In this document: positions 44,590-55,400 of the stretch, in pieces
How positions within the stretch are numbered: position 1 is the first letter of the stretch
How the letters are laid out: the number at the start of each line of letters is the position of its first letter
Origin: Siphonodentalium dalli
Lineage: Eukaryota > Mollusca > Scaphopoda > Gadilida > Siphonodentaliidae
Assembly: GCA_032622095.1 (NCBI GenBank)
Contig: CP136065.1
Coordinates: 216,482,151-216,546,150 of the forward strand
Direction: 5' to 3'
Length of the DNA stretch: 64,000 nt
The notes under the pieces: generated by a model
Told to the model about the DNA's origin: nothing
Databases searched by the model: none
What the model saw: only the letters and a program-made list of their open reading frames with translations
Made by a program: the position numbers and the translations under genes

Positions 44590-45980
44590 ATGTATATCGT
44601 GTAACGTCTAATCAAGTATGTATGCATGAGTGCGCCTAAGTTTGGTTTCCATTATAATTCATCAAAACAAAGTATTATACCAATAATTCGACACTTTTAT
44701 TATTGCTATTTTGGCGAGCGAATTTGAATTACCCACCAAAATAACCCTCAGACACACTCTGGTCTTTCATGTAGCGTGTTGTGTATTTAATGTAACGACC
44801 ACGCGATCTGGTCATGAATTTAAAAGGAACTATATAACGAACGCATCGATGCTTACTCACCATAGCACACTCACATACATATTTGTATGTGAGTTAAAAA
44901 TGACACTTACCATTTGGTAATCCTTTCCCCTTACACCGAAATTAAAATAATGACAACTAATCGTATTTCCTGTAACGCCTATTTGGTTATTTGTGCAGAT
45001 AACTGTATCATTGGCATGTAATTTCGGTATTTTCAAATAATTTCACGCTACTCGTTTAATTATAACATACCTAAACACAGTAAATAAACGTCAAACAAAA
45101 TAACACACGATTGCTTGCTATTACTACAAAAGTAAAATTCATGTAACACATGTCGTATATCGTGTTACTCGCAGTGTATTTCGTGTAACGAAATCACAAT
45201 TTGAAGCGACTCAAATATAGAAGAGGTCGCGTTTATTATTATATGATGTCTATCACATCACAATGATAGCAGGAATGCGACAAAGGGGCTAAAAGTCGAC
45301 TTTATTCAAAATTGCTACGTTGTTGGTCAAAACTGCTTTCTCCCGTAACAATTATAGTATCTCCCGTAACATGATTTAACATTGTGACAAAGTCCCAGCA
45401 AATGGTTTATCTTAAACACATAACTGTTTGGCTAAATACAATTCTAATGAGTCACCTGACAGTTTACATAATAAATCCACATAATATTTTGACACATATT
45501 ATAAATAGACTAATCTCAAGGTGATATTTCTATCTCCAGTAACAAAACTGGTATTTCCTGTAATGATTTTCTTCGTAACAGGAGTGGACCGTTACAGGAG
45601 ATATGTATTGACTATCAAACACGAAATATCTCAATGATTTCTCCCGTCAGCGGGGAGATAATGTGGCAATCGAAATGACGCACAAACATCTCTATGAAAA
45701 TGAATTAGCAATACTGAGCTCCCTGGTCATATCGATTAAATTTGCGTTACATTTCAGACGCTTTTTAAATATACGGTTATGGGTGCACCTATACTGTTGC
45801 TAATTTTTCCTCCGCTGTATCTTCGTATTCCAAATCGGCGTCCACATTCGATCATGCCACGTGCTCTCACTCTTATAAAACGAATTGACGTCATTGACAC
45901 TGATAGGGAGGTCCTATTATTTTGCTAGTATGCATCTTCGTTACAGTAGATACATCGAGTTGAGGGACAAGATGTAACGA
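44590..45980 (-). promoter_or_regulatory. Right subterminal motif zone of the 8.4-kb element (TGTAAC)
   Basis: At least a dozen TGTAAC, CCGTAAC or GTTACAG motifs. GTATATCGTGTAAC at 44592-44605 is the exact inverse of the left-end motif at 38719-38732, and GTATATCGTGTTAC at 45154-45167 is a variant. Several lie in CTCC-N-GTAAC context (45345, 45365, 45538). Mirrored placement relative to the left zone supports a single mobile unit. Confidence 0.55.
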
Positions 45981-46680
45981 GCAAAAAATATGTGGAAATC
46001 ACGGACATTGGTAGTCTACAGTTAATTTTCATTTAGAGTAATGACCATTATTCAACTACGCATGACAGTTTTCATAATTATTGTGAATAATGTCCATAGA
46101 CAGACGAGCGAACTCGATATTTTGAAATTGGGACACGAGTTTTAGTGTAAATTCAGCTATAAAGCTAACGGGTAGGGGGTTAATATCCCGCTACACGACA
46201 TGTATACGGTGTGTATTTTATAGAACGCATTGCGGGCCATATATAAAATTATAATTTGCCACCATATATCTTGTCTGAAAGACGCCAGTGTCAAAGGACA
46301 AGAATATGCGCCAAAATTGATAATGACTCATATAAGAGAATGCATTGGCTTAACACATATTAAAAATGATAAAATTGTCAAAGAATGTAGAAACAAATTA
46401 TAAAATTGTTAAAGAATGTGAGAAAAAATGGTAAAAAGTGTTAAAAGAATTTTTTTAGGCCAATGCATTTTCTTATATATGCGAGGCGACCTATGGTCGA
46501 CTCGCATATATAAGAGAATGCATTGGCACATGGCATAACTGTAACCATCACAATGCGGTCAATGAACCGGTTCCAATGATATCCATATTTGTATGGTGTT
46601 ATTGAGACAGACCGAAGATATTTTAGGCTGTTGAAGCTTTATTTGGGCGTTTTTTGCCGTTTTGTTGGGTAAAGGATTAA

Positions 46681-47685
46681 AGCAAGGAACACTCATAGTG
46701 ACTCCATACAAAGTCATGTTCGACCACTTGATTTTCGCCTGCCTCTGATGGTTTCAGGATGGATATTAGGATGCAAATAATCCATTCCAAGTGTGCAACC
46801 GAAAGATGCGAACTCTTCAATAAGATTGCAGCCCACCAATTTATAATATCTAACATTTCCTCCTTACTCACAGGGATATCATCAGAATCGAATCGACGCA
46901 ATGAAATTCTTTTCCATTTTGTTTATTCATACATTTCATCAACGAAACACTTTAATTAGGCCCCCTCCGCTAACAAATATAGGCGAGATCCTCCTTTGCG
47001 TTACAAATGTTGACTACCTCAGATGAAATTTCAAAAGCAGGATAGGACTGACAGCAATCACAACCACACCATACATCATCCTGTATATATATTATGTTCG
47101 TCATCTACGTTGTATTTGTTAACATGTTAATGGGAGAGGGGCGGATTTAAGTTGTTAAAACTTGTGCCCGATCCCTCTTGTAATATTATATTACAATAAA
47201 ATATGTTTAAACAAAAACAAAAAAAAACAAAAAATCCATTCCAAGAGATAAGAACCGTGTCTTAAATATAGATGATTTTACAATATAGTTCACGGAGTTC
47301 AATATTAAAAAAAATGTTTCTCACAATTCGAAAGAGAATGCCATGAAATGTTGAGGTCAGGTTTACCCTTCGACTTAGAATTAATAATGTATCCCATAGA
47401 TCTGTATAAAAAGTTAAGCGAAGAACGAATACCCCCTCATAAAAAGTTTGTAACCATTTGACAAGAAATCTCACATTTGTCCTCTATTGAATTGAGCTTA
47501 TGCATAAATTACTATCTTTCTGTTTGTAAGGCACATGTGTACCAACAAAAGTTATGTCGAAATATTAGAGCAGTACACTATTGTTAGAACATAGAATGAT
47601 GACATGTAGTTGTCTTTCTGATCTAAAAACAACTGATTCTATATCTCTTGAAAAACAACTCCGATGCTGTGCTTGTTATTAAAAT
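46681..47685. other. No gene recognised; retroelement tail fragment
   Basis: Positions 47105-47225 resemble other non-LTR 3' ends in the window (GGGAGAGGGGC, then AATAAAATATGTTTAAAC and an A-rich run). Otherwise AT-rich without recognisable coding sequence. Confidence 0.5.
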
Positions 47686-48144
47686 GTGACCCGCCATATC
47701 AAATCCAGTCGTAAGTCGGGATTTTTTTACCTTGTGCCAATGCATTCTCTTATATATGCGAGTCGACCATAGGTCGCCTCGCATATATAAGAGAATGCAT
47801 TGGCCTAACAATTTTTTATCATTTTTTTAAAATTAATGTTTCTTACAATTTTTAAGACATAAAATAAAAAAAACATCCATTACCCTGCAGGGAGCCCCAT
47901 ACATATATAGAAGTATATAGAAGAGTGTCGTCTGCTCATGTTTGTCTGGGGCTCTGTATGGGTGAAATTATAAAATTGTTAAAGAATACAAGAAAAAGTT
48001 ATTAAAATTGTAAAAAATTGTTAGGCCAATGCATTCTCTTATATATGCGAGGCGACCTATGGTCGACTCGCATATATAAGAGAATGCATTGGCACAGGGT
48101 AAACAAAATCCCGACTTACGACTGGATTTGATATGGCGGGTCAC
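47686..48144. mobile_element. TIR element GTGACCCGCCATATC with double-hairpin core
   Basis: About 45 bp of nearly perfect terminal inverted repeat: GTGACCCGCCATATCAAATC on the left and its inverse on the right (GATTTGATATGGCGGGTCAC). The centre is the same double-hairpin cassette as in the TTAA elements (starting C-T-T-G-T-G-C-C-A-A-T-G and ending GGCACAGGG), with a different spacer that itself contains an inverted GAGCCCCATAC / GTATGG..GGCTC pair. AAAT flanks both ends and may be a target duplication. Confidence 0.82.
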
Positions 48145-48400
48145 AAATGATTTGGAGTTCTAATCGGATTAGGATAACTTGCAGGTTTCCGTATAGTTCG
48201 TGTCCATGTATGCATTACACATGGGGATTAATGAAACTCTTTCTGTGTAGAGTTGTCGCTTTTCTCGGCATTAGAATAGCTAAGCAATCAGGTATGTATA
48301 TCGATAATTGAAACAGTAGGTTATAGAAATAACCATGTATTCAAGATTGGCACCAGTTAGACTGAATATGGTAAAATGAACGTGGTTATTATTTGACCTA

Positions 48401-48439
<39 letters not shown>

Positions 48440-48926
48440 TGGTAAATGGTACGTTACATGCTTAAGCGAAGAACCGAAAAATAACTTGAACATTCTCCAG
48501 CATCAGGCATGGTGTTCAATTGAATGCCGAATAATGTTGAGAATGACTGATTCCTTACGGCCGTTGGAAGATGAAACTCTCAATAGAACCCGAGTTGAAT
48601 TTGGGTGCACCATACTGTCCATACAGCGTGGATCAAAGTAATATACAGATCTGCATGTAGATGAACGTTGTCCTATCTATTTTCGTAACATTTTCATGTA
48701 CTTTTGACGTATTTTGCATCAACTTACTGCAATATGTCTCGTATTCTGCCACTAAGTAAGCGGGTCGTATTGAGTGAGTCGTGGACAGTGATTTCAGGTA
48801 ACGGCCAGATGTTACTGCTAACAGTCAGTAGTTAGAATTAGCGTGCCTATCTCACAGTCGCTGACGTCCTTTGTATCACCATCATTAATTGCGGAAATTG
48901 TATTGTTTCTTCTAACGGATACTATA
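48145..48926. other. No gene recognised
   Basis: Contains a TA microsatellite (listed separately). The 68-codon frame at 48435 and others have no recognised motif. Confidence 0.45.
48402..48436. repeat. (TA)n microsatellite
   Basis: About 17 uninterrupted TA dinucleotides. Confidence 0.95.
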
Positions 48927-49211
48927 GCTGAAGGGGTAACTCTCACCAAAAAAAGTGCTGAAGGGTACACAGGTTTTGAAAATGTGCTGAAGGGTACACA
49001 GCTTTTGATTTCTGTTGAAGAATAATTCCAATTAATGTTCCAAGAAAAATTAAAATGAACTGAAGAAGAACTGCCGATAGGCGCCAGACTTTCAGGAACA
49101 CACTTAAAGTAACTGCATTAGTGCCGATCACAAACCCTGTGTACCCTTCAGCACATTTTTCAAAACCTGTGTACCCTTCAGCACTTTTTTGGTGAGAGAG
49201 ACCCCTTCAGC
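48927..49211. mobile_element. 285-bp TIR MITE with 9-bp target duplication (MULE- or Merlin-like)
   Basis: Ends GCTGAAGGGGT and ACCCCTTCAGC, flanked by GATACTATA at 48918-48926 and 49212-49220. The terminal repeats extend about 85 bases and each contains two copies of GTGCTGAAGGGTACACAG. The central part is about 110 bases with no coding capacity. A 9-bp duplication with long terminal repeats is typical of Mutator-like elements; Merlin (8-9 bp) is the alternative. Confidence 0.88.
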
Positions 49212-49246
49212 GATACTATATACATAAACTATAATTATAATGGCTA

Positions 49247-49940
49247 TCAGGGGTGGGGGGGGGGGGGTGGGGTCATGCGTGTTTTCGTATATGTTATAAT
49301 GTATGTTGTCAATCTGAATGGAACAGCGAAACCCCAGGCAGTAGAGTTACCACTCTTATTATAGGCATATATATTGGGTACATCACATTCTTCCATGCAG
49401 ACATCCTCCAGAGAAAAGTTCCCTTCACTCATAGATTTTGAAAAAAAATAGTTGATGTCATATAAATACTGTATACGCTTTGATGATCTGGATTTCCTGA
49501 TGAAAGAAGCCAGACGTAGACACATTTGAGAGACACTGTATGGTTTTAGAATATTCCGGCTCAGAACTAGGAGTCTGATGGTAGGGGACAGTCGTGTATT
49601 CGCTGTTAAATCGGCATCAGAAATCAGAGTTACGCCGACGATAAGACCGCGCTCTGGGATTGTCTGCGCTCTTTCAGCCCATGACAAAATAATAATGGGA
49701 AGTTTCGGCTCATTTTCCAACAATAACAATTCATACCATGCATGTATGCATGAGCAGCTCTGTGCGCCTCAGAATATATGTAGTGTGCTGTGAGCAGGGG
49801 GTGGGGTCACTGACTCCAATAGTTTTCTGTCATATCCATTTTGATGATTAAATTATTTATAAATTGAAATTAGTGAAAGAATCCAGGCATATACATTTTT
49901 GAGAGACGCTGTTTGTATGGTTTTAGGTGAGGTCATACTG
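49247..49940 (+). repeat. Locally repeated sequence flanking the Gypsy insertion (left side)
   Basis: The start (G-rich run, then TATGTTATAAT, GTCAATCTGAATGGAACAGCGA, GTAGAGTTACCACTCTTA, TGGGTACATCACA) matches 63755-63890. A later motif (GAAAGAAGCCAGAC..GAGAGAC..TGTATGGTTTTAG) recurs at 49490-49545, 49868-49930, 58610-58665 and 58690-58755, and GCGCTCTGGGATTGTCTG at 49652 is matched at 58871. The retrotransposon thus sits inside an older repeated region. No gene called. TACTG at 49936-49940 is the left target duplication. Confidence 0.65.
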
Positions 49941-50705
49941 TGTGCCAATACGGGTACATATAACTCTTAAGGCTATCAGAACGGTTTGATTATTTATATA
50001 TAACAAAGTCAATAATGTTCAATCATCGGCATCTGGGTTTCTCTTCCTGTCGTCTGCTTGGTTTAGAGTCTTCTTCCGTCTTCATAGGTTGTGTGTGTCT
50101 GCTTGTCTTCTACTCGGTTGAGTTCCGGTTGAGTTCGTCTTCCTGTCGTCTGCTCTTCTTCTTCCTCCGTCGGCGCATCAGTGGGGCGTTGTTAGAAATA
50201 CAAGAGCATAATGTTTACCTTGTATTCTCGTCCATTGCTCCACACTGCTCTTCTAAGCGTCCGAGGTTCGTGGTGATCGCTTGTGGTGGTCAGATAGAAA
50301 CTGGTTAGAACTGTCTTCTCATGTCGGCTTGTTGCTTCCTAAAATACCCAGTGTCTGCTAATGACGGCCATGTGTATTTTCACGGCGCGTCGGTTCATCG
50401 TACTTAGGGTAATTGAGTTATCGTCAGCTCCCCATGGGTCCTATTAACTCTCCTGGTTTCAGTAGCTTTCTAGGCGATACATCTGGTCTTGCTAATCCTC
50501 AAGACCGTGTTCTGTTTACTCCACAAATCATTTCCCTATGTTATTGCATGGACGCTCGCTAATTCGATTTGGTGCTCAGTACTTGCGATCTAGATGTTGT
50601 CAACAGCGGCGCTGATATGTGTGGTAATCGAGCGCCCCTCTGACTTAGAGATTTCCTATCTTCTTCCCAGGTTGAAAGTTATGTCCCTGGGGTTGTCTTG
50701 GCACA
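49941..50705 (-). repeat. 3' LTR of the Gypsy element
   Basis: 765 bp, TGTGCC at the plus-strand left end and GGCACA at the right. Same sequence as 57827-58591. A 97-codon open frame on the plus strand occurs in both LTRs and is not called as a gene. TATATAAATAAT on the minus strand near 49995 could be a promoter or polyadenylation element. Confidence 0.95.
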
Positions 50706-50723
50706 TTACTCCTTCACTTTTTC
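50706..50723 (-). other. Polypurine tract of the Gypsy element
   Basis: Directly before the 3' LTR the minus strand reads GAAAAAGTGAAGGAGTAA, a mostly purine run in the position used to prime plus-strand DNA synthesis. Confidence 0.75.
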
Positions 50724-50726
50724 GAT

Positions 50727-51248
50727 TTAAAGTTGATCTTGAAATCGCAAGTCCAATACGTTGCTGCGTAGCAGGTTGATGATTCGTCGGAGTAGTTCGC
50801 AACAGCGGCATCGGTGAATGAGAGGCCTCTGTTGTTCGTATGTCCGTCGGTGTCGTTGGTACGGCTGCTGTCGTGCTCTAGCGTAGGTTCGCTGGCGAGT
50901 CTGGATCGGCTGTCGGTGTTCGTCCGTGAAGTAGTACCAATCGGGGTCGATGTCGATGAGTGCATCTTCAGATTCTCTGGGCGGGCTGTAAGGCGGGGGA
51001 GGTGACTGCATCGCGTAATATCGTCTATGCTCGTTGTAAGGCTGAACCCATGGCTGGTTGTAGGATGTGGGTGACTGCATGCGCGGCATCATGTCGAGGT
51101 AGCTTTCATGCGGCCGCCTGCTGGTGGATGGTCGTGCATCTGAATTGGGTGTCATATCGTCATCATCGGATGTCGAGGTATTTTCGTCCTCAATGTCCGA
51201 GTATGGGGGTAGGTTCTGACAACTGGTCGACCCTTGTTCCACCGCCAT
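50727..51248 (-). CDS. Gypsy accessory ORF (174 residues, PPPPY and arginine-rich C-terminus)
   Basis: Starts at ATG 51248 (M-A-V-E-Q-G); an open extension of 23 codons upstream was not used. The N-terminal third is acidic (D-I-E-D-E-N, S-D-D-D-D). The middle has Q-S-P-P-P-P-Y-S-P-P, which contains a PPxY motif of the kind that recruits NEDD4-family ubiquitin ligases and acts as a late budding domain in retroviruses, and also L-P-P-Y. The C-terminal part is rich in arginine and glutamine with C-R-C-C. It lies between pol and the LTR, where env would be, but has no signal peptide or membrane helix. Function unknown. Conservation in other copies would be needed to prove it is a gene. Confidence 0.55.
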   Translation of the reverse strand: MAVEQGSTSCQNLPPYSDIEDENTSTSDDDDMTPNSDARPSTSRRPHESYLDMMPRMQSPTSYNQPWVQPYNEHRRYYAMQSPPPPYSPPRESEDALIDIDPDWYYFTDEHRQPIQTRQRTYARARQQPYQRHRRTYEQQRPLIHRCRCCELLRRIINLLRSNVLDLRFQDQL

Positions 51249-51319
51249 GGTCAGCCTGTAATACTCAAACGGATATTTGTGTGAGGTTTGAGAACAAATG
51301 ACACAGTCAGAATACACAA

Positions 51320-51717
51320 TGGTTAATTTTCCAATTTATCGGTATCGCTTGAGGGTCGTCAGATCGGCCCAATACGAAAATGGAATTTACAACTAATTAT
51401 ATAGATGGATTTGTTGACGAACAGTTTAAACACAAGATAAGTCGGGGTGATTGATTTCAATTATCAAAACGTATGACTGAATGTCGGGATTTATAGTCCC
51501 TATTCAACGCTTGCTATAATCATTCCGATGATTATACAACTATAATACCCTGGACATCGTTATGCAACAATTAATATTTGAAATATATGAAATGCATAAA
51601 TGTCTATATACATGCGAATGATTCTGATATCCGCGCAACAATAATTACGGAGGAAATTCGGAATACATTAATATACGATACATAATTAATACTAATCCAA
51701 ATCCGCCACAGATGTGG
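51320..51717 (-). other. Gypsy internal non-coding stretch
   Basis: AT-rich sequence between the two small ORFs. No motif recognised; it may hold splice or export signals for the downstream ORF. Confidence 0.4.
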
Positions 51718-52008
51718 TCAGCCTCTGACGGCTATAATTGGATATACATGTAGGCGTTCCTGAGTGTTGTCCCGGAATAGCGCAGACGGCTTTGGTGCAT
51801 CCGTCTCCATTGCTTCGTCGATGGGTTCTTTGAACACGGCATTCAGGATATCCTCAGGTCGCTGGTCTAACTGCTTACTATACATAATGGCTAACCTTGG
51901 CAACTGATGTTTAACAAATTTCCACCAGAATCGGTGGGTCAAGATAATGAAAATTACTACTGTAACTACGTTACTAGGGCAAAATACTACCATGGCCATC
52001 TCTACCAT
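51718..52008 (-). CDS. Gypsy accessory ORF (96 residues, one transmembrane segment)
   Basis: ATG at 52008. A hydrophobic helix at about residues 5-24 (V-V-F-C-P-S-N-V-V-T-V-V-I-F-I-I-L) is followed by a basic stretch (H-R-F-W-W-K-F-V-K-H), then a soluble acidic tail with A-M-E-T-D-A-P-K-P. The layout is that of a small single-pass membrane protein with the charged side after the helix. It follows pol by about 400 bases. It could be an env remnant or an accessory protein; no envelope features (furin site, fusion peptide, glycosylation clusters) are visible. No family recognised. Confidence 0.5.
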   Translation of the reverse strand: MVEMAMVVFCPSNVVTVVIFIILTHRFWWKFVKHQLPRLAIMYSKQLDQRPEDILNAVFKEPIDEAMETDAPKPSALFRDNTQERLHVYPIIAVRG

Positions 52009-52402
52009 TCATTGGGGTAATACTTTTTTGTTCACTAAGTCAGTCGTGAGCATATTTTCGATCGTGTTTATTTGAGCGGGGTGCGCTTAAACGCAGTAAC
52101 CCTAAGGGTGGCGGCGTGCACGTCGGCGCGGTGCTCGTTATCTCTCGGCGCGTGATTGTAAAGTTCAAAGCTTTATTTATTAAATCGCCATGCGCACGTG
52201 CCGGGTTTCATGGGGCGCGCGACCTGTCATTGATCCGAACATGACTATTTATTCGCGATTCGGTCTGGGGCGTCGGGCTAACTATTTTCAACATTTACGA
52301 AGCCAGGTTAGACTCATCAGTCATCAATAAGACAGTTAAAAGTGGGGTCTCATTCATTCCGAAATGAAATCCAGGTAAATAGTTCGGGCGTTTCATTATT
52401 AT
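52009..52402 (-). other. Gypsy spacer between pol and the small ORFs
   Basis: More GC-rich than its surroundings (52080-52270, with several GCGCG and CGGCG words). No coding frame. It might carry promoter or RNA-structure functions for the accessory ORFs. Confidence 0.4.
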
Positions 52403-55400
52403 TTACATCACTGCTGCCATTGAGTACAACAGGTTTTTAAATGATTGCTTGGTTCTTATGTCACTAAGCGCTCCATTCATGAGCTGCTTACACTTGCGTG
52501 GGGCCTCACGAGGGTTTTGTTCAATGGCGGCCACTTCCATTAACTCATCCTCTGAGCTGTCATCACTCGTAAACATCTTTGTTACTTTGCGCCCGTGTCG
52601 ACGAGGCGCTGGAGCGCGTCGTGCCTTGGCACTCGGCTCTGGTCTCTCGTCCATGGACGAGTCAGGGTTTTGTAGCTGCTCTGAGCGCGCGAGTCGCGTT
52701 TTCCTACGCTGTAAGCGCATCTTTAGCTCGCTTAAAGGGACATCTTCGTCATCGGAGTCCGAACATTGTCTCCGATATCGAGCGATCACATCATCTGGTA
52801 ATGGTTCTGTTTCATCGCCAGAAGACCCACCCACAGGGTTAGGGGCAGGAACGTCGCTATCTTCGTCTTCGGGGGGAACAACATACGTTTGAGCACGCTT
52901 GTTGTTGTCAGTTTTGGGGATTTCCCATTCAAGGTTGGCTTTGCGCATATGTTCAGCATGGGATTGTGTGACTTTCCCAGTTAATTGATTCCTTAACTCG
53001 AAAGTAACGGGCGTTATTTGCTTGGTTATGCGGAAGTAGGGTTTCCATTTGCTTTCAAGTTTGCTTTTTCGTAAATGATTCTTCACATAGACGGCCTCGC
53101 CAATCTCGAATTTGGTGTCTGTGGCCTTTTTGTTAAATTTCGCTGCTTGTTGGCGTTTCGCCTGTTTCACGTGTTTGTGTACCATCATAAAGGATTTGTG
53201 CTGTTGTTGCAGAGCTATCTGATGGTAATCTTCTCCCGCGTATTTACGCCTGGGTTTTAGGAGATTGTCTATTGGGAACACGACGTCTCGGTTGTACAAC
53301 AAGAAAAAGGGGGAGAATTTTGAAGTTTCATTTTTGTTAAATCGAATCGCAGCTAGTGCTTGATTTAAATGGACGTCCCACGTGTTTATTTGGTCTGCCA
53401 CTTTCTTTGAGACAATGTCTTTAAAAGTCCTGTGAAATCTCTCCACTCTACTGTTGCTCTGGGGGTGATAATAAGACGTAGTCACGTGGTGAATGTTCAA
53501 AGCCTTCAGAGTGTCCCTGACCTTGTAATTAATGTTCTCACTGCCGTTATCGGTTATTATTTCTAGAGGGCATCCATGTCGCGGGAATATCTCGTCGATC
53601 AAGAGATGAACAACGTTATCGGCTGACTTGTCCTTGACCGGAAACGCTTCTGCCCACTCGCTATATAAGTCTATGAAGCTGATAATGTAGCGGTTACCCG
53701 ATAGCGACGTGGGGTAGGGCCCTGATAGGTCCAACCCAATTTTGGCAAAAGGGTAGGGGGGCGTGTCCGTTATTTGCATTTTAGGGGATTGTTTTTGCAG
53801 AGACCTGACTTGGCAGGTCACGCACTTTCCAACGTAACAGTTTAGTTCCTTGTACAGTCTGGGCCAAAAATATTTCGACCTAATCGCATCATGCGTTTTG
53901 TCTACTCCCACGTGGCCGTTATCATCATGGTATTGTTGGATTATGTTGGTTTGAAGATGTGCGGGCACCCAAAGGCGTGGGGTCGGTTCTGCGTCAGCAC
54001 TCGAGAGGTAATAGAGTACCCCGTCAATCATCAAGTGTTTGTCATTCCGGGTGTCCTCGCCTTTGTCGAGGGCCTCCAAAACTGACGCAATTTCCGGGTC
54101 TTTCTTTTGTTCCTCAAGCATGTTGAAGCCTGGCTTGTTGAACAGTAGATTAGTAGGTTGGTAAGCCTGACCAATTTGAGTTTTATTCGGCAGTTCCTTT
54201 GGGGTTACCTCGCAGCTTGCGAAGTCTTTGGGTTTAAATCGAGACGAATTCAAGGCGGCGATTTCCGCTTGAGTCTCGGCGACAGTAAGGTTATTGTCGT
54301 TGATATCTACCTCTACTTCTGCCTTCTCTTGTTCCGTATAAGCATTAGGTGGCGTTCGACTGAGCAGGTCTGCGCAGTGATTATCTGGGCCAGCTATGTA
54401 CTCAATGTTACAGTTATATCCAGTTATGCCCAAAGCCCACTGTTGAATTTTCTTGTTCTGCATGGGGGATTCCAAGAGATACTTCAATGGTTTATGATAT
54501 GTTTTTATCGTGAAAGTGGCGTTATGAAGGTAATGGTCCAACCTTTGTAATGCGAAGTGAATTGCATATGCCTCTTTCTCCACAGTTGGCCATCGGGTTT
54601 GAGTATCACCAAGTTTGTGTGAGAGATAATAAATTGGTTCTTCAACGCCATCTGAGCCCAACTGGGTCAGACAGGCACCGATGCAAAGGTCGCTTGCATC
54701 AGTATACAATGTATAGGGCGTGGCCGTATTTGGGTAGGCCAGGAGAGGCACTGCCGTGAGATTTTCTTTTAGTTTGTCAAACGAAATTTGGCAAGCTTGG
54801 TCCCATTTGAATTTGGCATATTTTTTTGTAAGCTGTACCAAAGGTTCAGCGATTTGCGAAAATGAGGGGACAAATCTGCGGTAGTAGTTGCTCATGCCAA
54901 TGAAGGAACGTACTTCTTTTACTGATGTTGGGGGCACAAGCGACCGGATGGCCTTGACCTTGTCGGGGTCAGGTCGGACGCCGTCGGTATCAATTATAAA
55001 ACCCAAATACCGTGTTTCTTGCTTTAGGAATTGGCACTTTTTTAATTTTAATTTCAGTGTATGTTGGCGCAACTTGTCAAAGACTTTCTGGATATGTTCC
55101 AAGTGTAATTCTAGGGACTCGCTGTAGATGAGGACGTCGTCTAAGTAGGCAATGGCGTAATCACCCATCCCACATAACACCTGGGCCATCAGCTGGGAGA
55201 AAACCCCTCCAGCGTTCCGGAGCCCAAAAGGCATGGAGTTGAATTCAAAAAGACCTCGGTGGCAAGCGAATGCCGTCTTTTGCTTGTCCTCCTCTGCGAC
55301 CTGGCACTGCCAATAGCCACTTTTTAGATCGATAGCGGTGAAAAATTTAGACTTTCCAAGAAGTGCCAAAATATCGTCGATAACCGGAAGTGGGTATGAC

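Larger units (their letters stand above)
37954..46330. mobile_element. 8377-bp TIR element, probable DNA transposon of unresolved superfamily
   Basis: A 28-bp perfect inverted repeat starts TGAGTCATTATC at 37954-37981 and ends GATAATGACTCA at 46303-46330. It split the TATATA of a palindromic MITE, and the target duplication is TA if the terminal T is part of the repeat, or ATAT if the repeat begins with GAGTC. Subterminal zones at both ends carry mirrored GTTACA..GATATAC motifs. The interior has a decayed minus-strand gene (acidic repeats, then a C-terminal folded domain), a 380-bp retro-insertion and a 169-bp-period tandem array. No DDE transposase was recognised. Confidence 0.8.
37872..46680. 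mobile_element. piggyBac-like TTAA MITE with double-hairpin core, copy 3, interrupted by an 8.4-kb element
   Basis: The left 82 bases (37872-37953) start with TTAA and CCCTTTACCCAACA and run into the first hairpin. The remainder (46331-46680) resumes inside the same hairpin arm (TATAAGAGAATGC), includes the spacer and second hairpin and ends TTAA at 46677-46680. Removing 37954-46330 and one TA restores a layout of about 430 bp equivalent to the copies at 21116 and 29865. Confidence 0.88.

Noticed and set aside
48402-48436. TA run as a TATA-type promoter
   Set aside because: A pure dinucleotide microsatellite with no gene beside it.
50015-50308. 97-codon plus-strand frame, identical to the one at 57901-58194
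   Set aside because: It lies inside both LTRs, opposite to the element's transcription, and identity follows from LTR identity.
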